From the NCBI RefSeq assembly GCF_007827595.1, contig NZ_VISR01000010.1, positions 186,001 through 250,000 on the forward strand: a stretch of 64,000 bases of DNA. The letters run 5' to 3'. Shown here piece after piece: positions 16,509 through 24,532 of this stretch (its first letter is position 1; every line of letters begins with the position of its first letter). Source of the stretch: Streptomyces sp. BK340. GTDB lineage: Bacteria; Actinomycetota; Actinomycetes; Streptomycetales; Streptomycetaceae. A model generated the notes under the pieces. The model made no database searches. It was not told where the DNA came from and saw nothing but the letters and a program-made list of their open reading frames with translations. Made by a program: the position numbers and the translations under genes.

Positions 16509-18442
16509 GCCCCCGCCTCCGCAAGCCGGCCCAGCACGGTGTCGCGGGCCGCCGCCACCGGAGCGGTCTCCGCGGGGCCCGCGCTCTCACGGGCCCGCAG
16601 CAGCGGAGTGAAGTCGACCGCCTCGACGGCGTCCGCTCCCGTACCGGACTCCGCCAGTTCCAAGCAGCGGTCGATCACCGCCAGCGTGGACTCCACCAGG
16701 GCCGCCGTCTTCTCGGGCGCGCTGTAGGCGTCCGTCGGCGACAGGGCGCTCTGCTGGATCACGGCCTCGCGCAGCAGCCGCCCGGCGAGCACGCTGATCC
16801 GCTCGCGCGGCGGGAGTGCCGTGATGCCGACCAGTTCGACCAGGTCGGCCAGCCGGTCCGCCTCGGCGAGCAGCCGGGCCACCCGTCCCCGCCTTCTCGC
16901 CCAGTCCGGGTCACCGGCCCGCGCGTGCGCGGAGGCCAGCACGGAGGCGTCCCGGGAGAAGGAATCCACCCAGGAGACAGCCGGGTAGTGGCGTGCGTAG
17001 GCGAGGTCGCGGTCCAGGCTCCACAGGCACCGCACGAACCGTTCGGTGTGCGCGGTGACCGGCTCGGCGCGGTCGCCACCCGGCGGGGACACGGCGCCGA
17101 TCACCGTGACGGACCCGGTCGCACCGCCGAGGGTGCGCACCGCCGCGGCCCGCTCGTAGAACGCGGCCAGTTCCGAGGCCAGGCCGGCCGGATAGCCCTC
17201 CTCGGCGGGGAGTTCGCCCATGCGGGACGCGAACTCGCGCAGCGCCTCCGCCCAGCGGGAGGTCGAGTCGGCGATGACGACGACGTCGAGGCCCATGTCG
17301 CGGAAGTACTCCGCGACCGTGGCACCCGTGTGCACGCTCGCCTCGCGGGCCATCATCGGCATGTTGGAGGTGTTCGCAATCGTCACCGTGCGCTCCGACA
17401 GCCGCCCACCGGTGCGCGGGTCGGCCAGCTCGGAGAGCTCCTCGATGACGTCCGCCATCTCGTTGCCGCGCTCGCCGCAACCGACGTAGACGATCACGTC
17501 GGCGTCGCACCACTTGGCGATCTGCTGCAGCAGCATGGTCTTACCGGTGCCGAATCCGCCAGGGACGGCGACCGTGCTACCGCGGGCCACCGGGAAGAGC
17601 AGGTCGACGGCACGCTGCCCGGTGTGCAGCGGCACGTCGGCGGGCAGGCGCTCGGCAACCGGGCGCGGCCTGCGCACCGGCCAGGGCTGTGCCATCCGCA
17701 CCCCGTGTCCGCCGACCTCGGCGAGCACCGTGCCGGAGGCGTACTCGCCCGCCGCGGCGACCCGCGTCACCTCTCCCGAGCAATCCGGCGGGACAAGCAG
17801 CCGCAGGGGTACGGTCGCCCCGATCTCGCCGAGGATGTCACCGGCCGCCACCTGCGTCCCGTCGGCCACCCGTGGAGTGAAGGGCCAGGTATGCCCGTCC
17901 GGCGCGCCGCCCGTGCCGCCGGTCAGGAGGAGGTCGCCGGCGCCGGACAGGGAACGCAGCAGGCCGTCGAAGACACCCCCGAGCAGCGCGGGCCCCAACG
18001 ACACCGACAGCGGCCGACCCTGGGGTTCGGCGGGATGCCCCGGTGCCAGCCCGCCCGTGTACTCGTAGGCCTGGACGGTGGCCATGTCGCCGTGGATGGC
18101 GACCACTTCGCCCGGCAGCCGGGCGGCTCCCAGCAGAACCAGGTCGTGCATGGCTACTGAGGCAGGGCACTCCATCTCCACCAGCGGCCCGGCTACCCGC
18201 AGGATCCGCAGGCTGGAGAGGCCGTCCGGTCGGGCGGTTGCGCAGGTGCCTACTGTGGCCGGGGGCGTTGCGACGGGCGTGCGGTCCGGTCGGGCGGTTG
18301 CCGAGGTGTCGGACGCGGCCGTGTCCGGTGGGCGGGGCGAGGCGTTGGGCTGGTCGGTTGTCCGGGTGTCGGGTGCGACCGCGCTGCCCCTGGGGGTCCC
18401 GCTGCCGGGAGGGTCGGGCGCGGCGCCCCGGGGGCCGGTCAC
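16505..18442 (-). CDS. V/A-type ATPase subunit A (catalytic)
   Basis: A 645-residue A subunit with an intact Walker A loop GGFGTGKTMLLQQ around residue 295, followed by VYVGCGERGNEMADV (catalytic glutamate region) and ADSTSRWAEALREFASRMGE. The non-homologous bulge region of V/A-type A subunits is present between strands. The typical start corresponds to LRILRVAGPLVEM near residue 78; the first ~75 residues are a proline/threonine/alanine-rich extension containing two ATARPD repeats, encoded by repeated GTCCGGTCGGGCGGTTG on the other strand. Whether translation truly starts at 18442 is uncertain, but no better start lies closer. It overlaps subunit E by four bases. Confidence 0.94.
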   Translation of the reverse strand: MTGPRGAAPDPPGSGTPRGSAVAPDTRTTDQPNASPRPPDTAASDTSATARPDRTPVATPPATVGTCATARPDGLSSLRILRVAGPLVEMECPASVAMHDLVLLGAARLPGEVVAIHGDMATVQAYEYTGGLAPGHPAEPQGRPLSVSLGPALLGGVFDGLLRSLSGAGDLLLTGGTGGAPDGHTWPFTPRVADGTQVAAGDILGEIGATVPLRLLVPPDCSGEVTRVAAAGEYASGTVLAEVGGHGVRMAQPWPVRRPRPVAERLPADVPLHTGQRAVDLLFPVARGSTVAVPGGFGTGKTMLLQQIAKWCDADVIVYVGCGERGNEMADVIEELSELADPRTGGRLSERTVTIANTSNMPMMAREASVHTGATVAEYFRDMGLDVVVIADSTSRWAEALREFASRMGELPAEEGYPAGLASELAAFYERAAAVRTLGGATGSVTVIGAVSPPGGDRAEPVTAHTERFVRCLWSLDRDLAYARHYPAVSWVDSFSRDASVLASAHARAGDPDWARRRGRVARLLAEADRLADLVELVGITALPPRERISVLAGRLLREAVIQQSALSPTDAYSAPEKTAALVESTLAVIDRCLELAESGTGADAVEAVDFTPLLRARESAGPAETAPVAAARDTVLGRLAEAGA

Positions 18443-18948
18443 GGCTGACCCCAGAGGCTCTCGACCTGGGTGCCCATTCGTTCCAGGGCGCGGTCGGCGA
18501 GAGTGTCCGCGGACAGGTCGACGTGGCGGCCGGGCACGTCGGCGGTCACACCGCCGCCCGGTGCGGCGGACACCCGCGCGTCGGCCCCCAGCAGGGCCCG
18601 CGCCGTCTCCGAAAGCCGCTCCGTCGGGACAGCCCCTTCAGCCAGTGCCTTCCGCACACCCGCACGGACCTTGACCTGTAGGTCCGCGTAGACCTCGGCA
18701 CGGGCGGCGAGTTCCACGCTCCAAGCGTTCTCGACCGCGCGGACCCGCTCCCGGGCCGCTGCGGTGCGCCCGTCCGCGGCGCCGAGGTCCCGGGCCTCTG
18801 CCAGCACCCGTTCCGCGGTGCCGCGCGCGAGGCGAAGCGTCTCGTCGGCGTCGGCCCGCGCACGGTCCAGGACGGCCTCGGCCTCTGCCCGGGCCGCTCG
18901 CAGCAGTTCGGCGCGTACGGGGTCCAGCGCGTCCACGGATGCCGTCAT
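18439..18948 (-). CDS. V/A-type ATPase subunit E (peripheral stalk)
   Basis: A 169-residue subunit E: an N-terminal alanine/arginine-rich helix (AELLRAARAEAEAVLDRARA) followed by a globular C-terminal part (ALLGADARVSAAPGGGVTAD). E pairs with H/G to make the stator stalk that holds the A3B3 head. The start at 18948 coincides with the stop of subunit F. The longer open frame upstream is the antisense of F and K. Confidence 0.85.
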   Translation of the reverse strand: MTASVDALDPVRAELLRAARAEAEAVLDRARADADETLRLARGTAERVLAEARDLGAADGRTAAARERVRAVENAWSVELAARAEVYADLQVKVRAGVRKALAEGAVPTERLSETARALLGADARVSAAPGGGVTADVPGRHVDLSADTLADRALERMGTQVESLWGQP

Positions 18949-19178
18949 CAGGGCATCACCACCGTCAGCGGCCGGGAGGGCTCCGGCTCCGCGACCGCGG
19001 TTCCGAGTGCCTGAGCGGCCGAAGCCGTCAGGATCACGAGGCCGACGGTGCCGGGGAGGCCTTGCCAGGCCTGGCGGACGGCTTCCGGGTCCTCCGCGAC
19101 CAGCACGTCGACCCCGGCAAGCGCCAGCCCGCTCACGCTGGTCCACGCGCCGATCGCGGCCACGGTCCCCATGGTCAT
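18948..19178 (-). CDS. V/A-type ATPase subunit F (short)
   Basis: A 76-residue protein in the F-subunit position, with the Rossmann-like pattern of that subunit: GVDVLVAEDPEAVRQAW and TVGLVILTASAAQALG. F sits on the central stalk and modulates rotation. Most relatives are about 100 residues; the segment corresponding to the usual GIGF.LAG start is short and the C-terminal helix is missing. Identity rests on position and length as much as on sequence. Confidence 0.7.
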   Translation of the reverse strand: MTMGTVAAIGAWTSVSGLALAGVDVLVAEDPEAVRQAWQGLPGTVGLVILTASAAQALGTAVAEPEPSRPLTVVMP

Positions 19179-19588
19179 GCCTTGCCGATCAGCAGGATCG
19201 CGACCACCAGCCCGTACACGGCGATGCCCTCCGCCAGGCCGACGATCACCATCGCCCGGCCGAACATCTCCGGGCGTTCGCTCAGCGCGGCGAGCGCGGC
19301 GGCGCCCGTGTAGGCGACCGCGATGGCGGCCCCGATCGAGGCCCCCGCCACCGCGATGGCGGCCCCGATCAGGGCGGAGCCGTTGACGCCGCCTGCGGCC
19401 GCGGCCTGGGCCGAGGCCTGGGCGGGCCCCGCGAGTGCCGTGGCCAGGACGACGCAGGCGCCCGCCAACAGGGCGAGGTTCGTCGCCAGGAGCCAGCGGA
19501 ACGCGTGTCTGGTCCGGCGCTGCCGCATCAGCCGTACGGCACCGAGCACCGCCACGAGGACCGGCAGGACGATCAGCCAGGTGAGCAT
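19175..19588 (-). CDS. V/A-type ATPase subunit K (c ring, proteolipid)
   Basis: A 137-residue proteolipid. The C-terminal 70 residues form the c-type hairpin: helix 1 LIGAAIAVAGASIGAAIAVA and helix 2 MVIVGLAEGIAVYGLVVAIL, with the ion-carrying Glu120. There is no glutamine in helix 1 and no Ser/Thr after the glutamate, so the Na+ ligands known from Na+ rings are absent and H+ is the likely ion. An extra N-terminal part has two more hydrophobic segments ending in AGPAQASA, which may be cleaved or remain as helices. SD AAGGTGAT precedes ATG at 19588. Confidence 0.9.
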   Translation of the reverse strand: MLTWLIVLPVLVAVLGAVRLMRQRRTRHAFRWLLATNLALLAGACVVLATALAGPAQASAQAAAAGGVNGSALIGAAIAVAGASIGAAIAVAYTGAAALAALSERPEMFGRAMVIVGLAEGIAVYGLVVAILLIGKA

Positions 19589-19592
19589 GGGA

Positions 19593-20999
19593 TCACCTTC
19601 GTAGGAGTGCGTCGGCGGGTTCCGCCGGAGGAACGTGCCAGGGACGGAAGGGACGGCCCTCTGTCTCGAAGAGCCGGGAGAAGAGCTCGTAGAACTCCAG
19701 CCGCAAGGCCTGCACCCCGGCCACCAGGGCCTCCAGGCCGAACGAGAGGGCCGTCCCCACGGCGAACAGCACCACGGCGCCGACCACCCAGGCCGCGCCG
19801 CGTCCGGCCAGGCCCGTCGTACCGCGCCACACCAGGTCGGCGAGGGCTGCGTGGGTGAGGCCGAAGGCCGCGAGCCGTGCGAATGACAGGGTGTTGGTGC
19901 CCGTGCGCACGACGACGTCGAAAAGCCGCACCACTGTCTCGGCGAGTCCTGCGCCGCCTCCCGCTGTGGCGCGAAACAGGCCGAGCGCCACCAGCGACAG
20001 CCCGGCGACCGCGAGCACCGCCCCGGCCACCGCGGGAGGGGACACGCGCAGAACCAGGCCGGCGGCGGCCAGCGCGAGCCCCAGATAGAACAGCAACCCG
20101 GCACAGCCGGACGCCGCGTACAACCCCGTGACCCAGCCGCTCTCCCGCACACGGTTGACGGCGCCGGCGGCATGCGCGAGCGCCAGCAGTCCCGCCCCGA
20201 AGACCACCGCGGCGGCCAGCAGGCGGGCGGGGGCGTCCAGCGGGGCCAGCCACAGCACCGGCAGCAGGCCCGTCGGCCCAAAGAACTCCCCGTAGGCGGC
20301 GCCCGCGAGCACGGCGGCCAGCCCGGCGCCCGCGAGGAACGGCCACAGCCGGCGCAGCGGGGCAAGCCGCCGGGGCCGTCCGAGGCGCAGCGCCAGCGCT
20401 CCGAGGAGCAGCAGTGCCCCATGGCCGACGTCACCGAACATGATCCCGAACATCGCGATGTACGCGAGGCCCGCCGGCCACGACGGGTCCAGGTCCGTGT
20501 ACGGCGGTGTGCCGTATGTCGTCACCAGCGGCGAGAACGAGATTGCTCCGGCGGGCCGCAGCAGCGTCGGAGGATCGGTGCCGCGCGGGAACGGCAACGG
20601 CATCAGCGCGCCGCCCGCCGCTGCCAGCCGTTCCGCGACGCGGGGCACCTCCGTCGCCGGGCACCACCCGGCGAGCGCCGCCACCTCCCCTTGTCGTACG
20701 GCGCCCTCCGCACGCTCCTCCAGCTGGGCCTCGCCCGCCAAAAGGCTCACGTCCTGCTGCTTTTCGAGCCGGTCCAGATCGGGGGCGGCGACGGCCAGGA
20801 CGGCCGTGCCACGGGTCCGAGGCCCGGCGGGCTCGCCGCGCCCCTGAACGCGCCGCAGCCGCAGTGCCGCAGGACCCGGAGCCGTCTCCTCGACGCGGTC
20901 CAGTTCCACACAGCCCGCCTGGGCGATCCGCACCAGCGCGTCCCGCAGCGCCGCCCGCGGCACGACCACCGCCACACGGCACATCCGGACCGGCGTCAT
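19593..20999 (-). CDS. V/A-type ATPase subunit I (a-type stator channel)
   Basis: A 468-residue membrane subunit. A short cytoplasmic N-terminal domain (about 200 residues) is followed by roughly seven membrane helices. The region NTLSFARLAAFGLTHAAL contains the arginine expected to face the c-ring glutamate, and MFGIMFGDVGHGALLLLGAL is the family landmark (FGxMxGDxGxG). Typical I subunits are 600-700 residues, so the cytoplasmic arm is reduced. ATG at 20999 lies five bases after the C-subunit stop; an alternative ATG at 21017 would overlap that gene. Confidence 0.9.
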   Translation of the reverse strand: MTPVRMCRVAVVVPRAALRDALVRIAQAGCVELDRVEETAPGPAALRLRRVQGRGEPAGPRTRGTAVLAVAAPDLDRLEKQQDVSLLAGEAQLEERAEGAVRQGEVAALAGWCPATEVPRVAERLAAAGGALMPLPFPRGTDPPTLLRPAGAISFSPLVTTYGTPPYTDLDPSWPAGLAYIAMFGIMFGDVGHGALLLLGALALRLGRPRRLAPLRRLWPFLAGAGLAAVLAGAAYGEFFGPTGLLPVLWLAPLDAPARLLAAAVVFGAGLLALAHAAGAVNRVRESGWVTGLYAASGCAGLLFYLGLALAAAGLVLRVSPPAVAGAVLAVAGLSLVALGLFRATAGGGAGLAETVVRLFDVVVRTGTNTLSFARLAAFGLTHAALADLVWRGTTGLAGRGAAWVVGAVVLFAVGTALSFGLEALVAGVQALRLEFYELFSRLFETEGRPFRPWHVPPAEPADALLRR

Positions 21000-21003
21000 C
21001 GCC

Positions 21004-21933
21004 TCAGGCCAGGGCATCGAACACCTCCCCGAGCCGCCCGCCCCGGGCGGCCGACTCCAGGGCCGCCCGTACCCTCCAGGCGTCGACGGACAGCACCGCG
21101 ACCGCGCCGACGACCACGCGGGGTCCGTACCGGCCGTCGTGCAGCAGGGCGGCGCCGTCCTCCCGGACCGATCGCCACCAGTGCGTCTCCGCCCGCCACA
21201 GTCCGTCCGGTTCCTCGACATCCGCCAGGAGCCGACGGGCCGGAGACGGCAGGCATTCGCGGAACTCCTGGTACGAGGCGGCAGCCGGCGCGCGCGCCCC
21301 GAGGAGCCGGGCCGCGTCGCGCCGCACCGGCTCCGGTTGGGAGCGGCCGTGTACGAACAGTTCACGTGCCGTCAGCAGGGCGGCGCGTCCGACGGCCCAC
21401 TCGCGGGCCTGCGGTACCGCGACGGCGGTGCGCCGTGCGGCAGCCATCCGCATGCCGGTGACCAGGGCCCATGGTGTGTCGCCGCCCGGATCGCCCCATG
21501 GGGAGGCGGCGAGCGCGGCGCGCATCTCCGCCGGAGTCCCGGCCTCGTCCAGGCGCCGCCAAGCGGTCTCCAGCGCCCCCAGCCGGTATGGCTCCGGGAC
21601 GCCTGAGCCCCGACCGTGCGGCGCGGACAGCCGGGCGGCCACGTTGGCAACCTCGAACCCCGAGGCGAGCGCAACAAGCAGGCGGGCCCCGCCCCGAGGC
21701 AGCCAGCCCGCCAGCACTCTCAGGTGCCACAGCAGCGTGGCGGACACCGCCCGCTGGGCCTCGCTCAGTCCGGCTGTCGCTCGCGCGTACTTCACGTACG
21801 GCGTCGCGACCAGTCGCTGCAGGGCCTCGTCGAGGGTGGCGCATGCCGCGATCTCCCGCGCTCCGGCGGCACCCGGGTACCGGCGGGCCAGGGCCCGTGC
21901 CCGGACCGCTCCGGCCACCCATTCCGCGCTCAT
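21004..21933 (-). CDS. V/A-type ATPase subunit C (d-type, rotor funnel)
   Basis: A 309-residue, mostly helical protein in the place of subunit C of A/V-type enzymes (the homologue of eukaryotic d), which couples the central stalk to the c ring. Recognisable parts include RALARRYPGAAGAREIA near the N-terminus and LLWHLRVLAGWLPRGGARLL, comparable to the EWDVWNLKNLLR-type helix. Similarity is weak and the call rests mainly on length, helix content and operon position. ATG at 21933 overlaps the H-subunit stop. Confidence 0.72.
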   Translation of the reverse strand: MSAEWVAGAVRARALARRYPGAAGAREIAACATLDEALQRLVATPYVKYARATAGLSEAQRAVSATLLWHLRVLAGWLPRGGARLLVALASGFEVANVAARLSAPHGRGSGVPEPYRLGALETAWRRLDEAGTPAEMRAALAASPWGDPGGDTPWALVTGMRMAAARRTAVAVPQAREWAVGRAALLTARELFVHGRSQPEPVRRDAARLLGARAPAAASYQEFRECLPSPARRLLADVEEPDGLWRAETHWWRSVREDGAALLHDGRYGPRVVVGAVAVLSVDAWRVRAALESAARGGRLGEVFDALA

Positions 21934-22367
21934 GGCGCCGCGCCCGCCCCGGTCGCCAGGCGCAGGGCGTCGGCCACCACGCGTTCCACCAGATCGGGCA
22001 TGCACTTCTGGGCCCGCTCCCGAACCGCCTCAGCGTCCCGGTCACCGGCGGCGCGGACGGCGTCCGCCTCCCGGAGTGCGTCTTGCAGGCCAGGTACCGC
22101 GGCCTTACGTCGTACTTCGAGAGCCTGCTCCCGGGCAGCCGCCACGATGCTCGCCGCCTCGCGTGAGGCGTCCTGCCTGATCGTCTCGGCCGCCTCGTCC
22201 GCGGCGGCCCGGATGCGGGCGGCCTCCTGCTGAACGGCCGCCAGTCGTCCGAGGGCGGGCTCCAGTTCGGCGGCACGCTCCGCTGCCCGGTCGGCGGGCA
22301 CGCCGACGGCGGCCGCTCCTGGCGTACCGGTCGGCCGGAACCGCTCCAGGAAGTCGCGCAGGCTCAT
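21930..22367 (-). CDS. V/A-type ATPase subunit H/G (peripheral stalk)
   Basis: A 145-residue protein, almost entirely one alanine/glutamate/arginine-rich coiled coil (residues ~30-120). This is the pattern of the H (G) stator subunit, which pairs with subunit E. It is the first gene of the operon, 89 nt downstream of a dormancy box. The sequence is low in diversity, so the assignment depends on position. Confidence 0.75.
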   Translation of the reverse strand: MSLRDFLERFRPTGTPGAAAVGVPADRAAERAAELEPALGRLAAVQQEAARIRAAADEAAETIRQDASREAASIVAAAREQALEVRRKAAVPGLQDALREADAVRAAGDRDAEAVRERAQKCMPDLVERVVADALRLATGAGAAP

Positions 22368-22456
22368 CAGCCAGCCTCCTGCCGGTCGGCTGCCCCTTCA
22401 GTTTCACCGTCTCCGTCCCGCCGCGCACCGGATAGGGCCGTCACGCCGTCCCACCA

Positions 22457-22470
22457 GGGCCGTTCGGCTC
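22457..22470. promoter_or_regulatory. Dormancy-type box GGGCCGTTCGGCTC in V-ATPase/CBS divergent promoter
   Basis: Box with one mismatch from the palindrome, 89 nt from the V-ATPase operon start (22367, minus) and 65 nt from the CBS-BON start (22536, plus). A further GGGCC half-site lies at 22435. Confidence 0.65.
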
Positions 22471-22535
22471 TAGGCGGAGAGTCTCAGAGCGGAAGACTGG
22501 AACGGTAGGCAACCCGACAGAGTCCGGAGGCCGCC

Positions 22536-23420
22536 GTGAACCACCACCAGAACTTCTCCACGGGGGCAGACGCCCGACGATCCCTGCCCTCCCGACCCTG
22601 GAGCCCTGGCGAGACCGCGCGGCAGGACAGGCTGGTGCGCTACCTGGGCGCCGTGGCCGTCGCCGCGACCCAACAAGCGGAGATGAGAGAGCAGCCGCCG
22701 TCGGCACCGGTGAGCGATACCTCCTCGGGACAGGCACCGCAGGCCGCACCGTCCTCGCGACAGCCTGGCTCAGTGCACGCCGGATTGCCGCTGGTGCGGG
22801 ACGTGATGGACGTGCCCGCCGCCTCGCTGCGGGACGACCTGCCGTACCGGGAGATCGCCCGCCTGCTCGCGCGCGAGCAGGTCGGTGCCGTCCCCGTCGT
22901 GGACGCGGAGGACCGCGTGGTGGGAGTCGTCTCGGAGTCGGATCTGCTGGCGAAGGTCGCGTTCGAAGCCTCCGGCCACCGTCCCGGGCGTGTCGGCAGG
23001 CTGCGGGAACGGCGCTTGTACGGCAAGGCCCGGGGCGAGACGGCGGCCGATCTGATGACCAGCCCCGCGATCACGGTGTTGCCGGGCGCGACGGTCGCCG
23101 AGGCCGCCTGGCTTGCCGCGCTGTCCCGCCTGAAGCGGATCCCGGTCACCGACCGCGAGGGCCGGCTCGTCGGCGTCGTGGGCCGCGACGCGCTGCTCCA
23201 GGCCCTGATCAGGGACGACGCCGGGATACAGGCGGAGGTCGAGGACAGGATCCGGGCCGTCTGCTCGCCGGGCGAACTGAAGGCCGTCGAGGTGACCGTG
23301 CACGACGGCACCGTCGAACTGGCGGGGAGGGTGCCGTCGGCGACCGGGGCCCGGCTGGTGGCCGAGGTCGCGGAGATCGCCGACGTGGTCGAGGTGAAGA
23401 ACCTCCTCACCGCCGCCTGA
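22536..23420 (+). CDS. CBS-BON domain protein
   Basis: A 294-residue protein. A ~85-residue low-complexity N-terminal region precedes two CBS motifs (LVRDVMDVPAASLRDD with VVGVVSESDLLAKVAF; ADLMTSPAITVLPGAT with RLVGVVGRDALLQAL) and a C-terminal BON domain (VEVTVHDGTVELAGRVPS). CBS pairs bind adenylates; BON domains associate with membranes or other proteins. GTG at 22536 follows GGAGG with six bases between. It is divergent from the V-ATPase operon and shares its promoter region, so it may report energy charge for that enzyme; this is inference. It differs from the other CBS-BON paralogues here by the long N-terminus. Confidence 0.88.
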   Translation: MNHHQNFSTGADARRSLPSRPWSPGETARQDRLVRYLGAVAVAATQQAEMREQPPSAPVSDTSSGQAPQAAPSSRQPGSVHAGLPLVRDVMDVPAASLRDDLPYREIARLLAREQVGAVPVVDAEDRVVGVVSESDLLAKVAFEASGHRPGRVGRLRERRLYGKARGETAADLMTSPAITVLPGATVAEAAWLAALSRLKRIPVTDREGRLVGVVGRDALLQALIRDDAGIQAEVEDRIRAVCSPGELKAVEVTVHDGTVELAGRVPSATGARLVAEVAEIADVVEVKNLLTAA

Positions 23421-23437
23421 CCCCCGGTACCGCACCC

Positions 23438-23566
23438 TCAGCGGTCCGAGTGCTTCTCGGAGTCGTGAGGCTCCAGGTGGGACGCGAGGACCGCCGCCTG
23501 GACCCGGCGCTGCACGCCCAGCTTGGCGCCGGCAGCCGCGAGATGTGGTTCTTGACGGTCTGCAAT
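23438..23566 (-). pseudogene. DevR/OsdR-like response regulator C-terminal remnant
   Basis: Reading leftward from about 23566, the sequence encodes TVKNHISRL and then, after a one-base shift, AKLGVQRRVQAAVLASHLEP before a stop at 23438. This is the recognition helix and last helix of a NarL/LuxR-family HTH; from memory the M. tuberculosis DevR C-terminus is very similar (TVKNYVSRLLAKLG). The receiver domain and the first half of the HTH are missing and there is a frameshift, so it is not functional. It suggests that a copy of the island's own regulator was lost here. It lies directly after the CBS-BON gene end. Confidence 0.7.
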
Positions 23567-23570
23567 ACAA

Positions 23571-24245
23571 CTAGGGCCGACCGGCCCCACTGACTCCGTG
23601 GTCGTTGTGCGTGAGGTCGAACTGCACGTCGACCACCCCTTCGACGGACCGCACCAGGCGCGCGGCCACGGGGACCAGCGCGGTGTCACGGACGCGGCCC
23701 GTCAGTGTGGCAACTCCGTCGTGCACCTCCACCTGGATGGCCGAGGCCGGCGGAGGGAAGAGATGGGACACGATCTCGCGCCGGACCTCCTCGGCGATGT
23801 CCTCGTCGTCACGCAGGAAGACCTTGAGCAGGTCGGCACGGCTGACGACTCCCTCCAGCAGCCCGATCTCGTCGACGACGGGCAGCCGTTTGACCCCGCC
23901 CCGTGCCATGATCCGTGCGGCCTCGGCCAGGGTCGCGTTCGCCCGTACGGTGAGGGCGGGGGAGGACATCAGACCGGCCGCGGTGGCCGCTCCGGCCTTC
24001 GCCACGTCGACCGGCTGACGCAGTTGGAGATAGTGCGCATCGGGGTTGTCCCGGAGCTCCTCCTTGGGCAGCAGGTCGGCCTCGGAGACCACGCCGACCA
24101 CCCGGCCCTCGCCCTCGATCACCGGCAGGGCGCTGACCCGCCAGTCCTGCATCATCTGCACGATCTCCTTGAAGGGGGCCCGCCGGCCGACGGCGGCGAC
24201 CGTGTGGGTCATGACATCGCTGACGATGTGCCGGGTGCCGTACAT
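23571..24245 (-). CDS. CBS-BON domain protein
   Basis: A 224-residue protein: CBS 1 (VSDVMTHTVAAVGRRAPFKE, VVGVVSEADLLPKEEL), CBS 2 (AAGLMSSPALTVRANATLAE, LLEGVVSRADLLKVFLRDD) and a BON domain (IQVEVHDGVATLTGRVRD). It is closely related to the protein at 33676 and to the deleted copy at 35076. ATG at 24245 has three box-like palindromes 69-130 nt upstream. The last codons and stop overlap the start of another box copy (23574-23587, GGGCCGACCGGCCC), possibly the promoter of the lost regulator. Confidence 0.92.
   Translation of the reverse strand: MYGTRHIVSDVMTHTVAAVGRRAPFKEIVQMMQDWRVSALPVIEGEGRVVGVVSEADLLPKEELRDNPDAHYLQLRQPVDVAKAGAATAAGLMSSPALTVRANATLAEAARIMARGGVKRLPVVDEIGLLEGVVSRADLLKVFLRDDEDIAEEVRREIVSHLFPPPASAIQVEVHDGVATLTGRVRDTALVPVAARLVRSVEGVVDVQFDLTHNDHGVSGAGRP
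23574..23587. promoter_or_regulatory. Dormancy-type box GGGCCGACCGGCCC at a gene end
   Basis: Full match to GGGCC-N4-GGCCC but inside the last codons of the CBS-BON gene. No intact gene follows in the leftward direction, only the regulator remnant, so it may be a stranded operator or coincidence. Confidence 0.4.
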
Positions 24246-24313
24246 GATGACTCCGTGAGGTCTGCGTGCGTCCTGCCGTTACCAGCCTGTGCCGGTGCGG
24301 GAAGGGTGGCCAG

Positions 24314-24375
24314 GGGCTACCTGGCCCCTCGGGCGGGCCGTTCGGTTGGGCTTCGCCGAGAGGGCCGTTCCGCCC
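24314..24375 (-). promoter_or_regulatory. Cluster of three dormancy-type boxes
   Basis: GGGCTACCTGGCCC at 24314-24327, GGGCCGTTCGGTTG at 24335-24348 and GGGCCGTTCCGCCC at 24362-24375. The first is 69 nt from the CBS-BON start at 24245, the same distance seen at other promoters, so this cluster likely serves the minus-strand gene. Confidence 0.55.
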
Positions 24376-24434
24376 CATGACGGTGAGCTCCGGCATTCAC
24401 CACGGGCGGCGTCGTCAGGGCGCCCCGGCCACCA

Positions 24435-24468
24435 GGGCCGATCGGACCCGCATAGGGACCTGCGGCCC
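24435..24468 (+). promoter_or_regulatory. Paired dormancy-type boxes, 20 nt apart
   Basis: GGGCCGATCGGACC at 24435-24448 and GGGACCTGCGGCCC at 24455-24468, start-to-start distance 20 nt (two helix turns). The second ends 64 nt before the universal stress protein start at 24533. Confidence 0.65.
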
Positions 24469-24532
24469 CTGACCCCGCGGCGGCTGTGTCCCCACTCTGG
24501 AATCGGATCCCTCGCCCTGAGAGGTGGAGACC

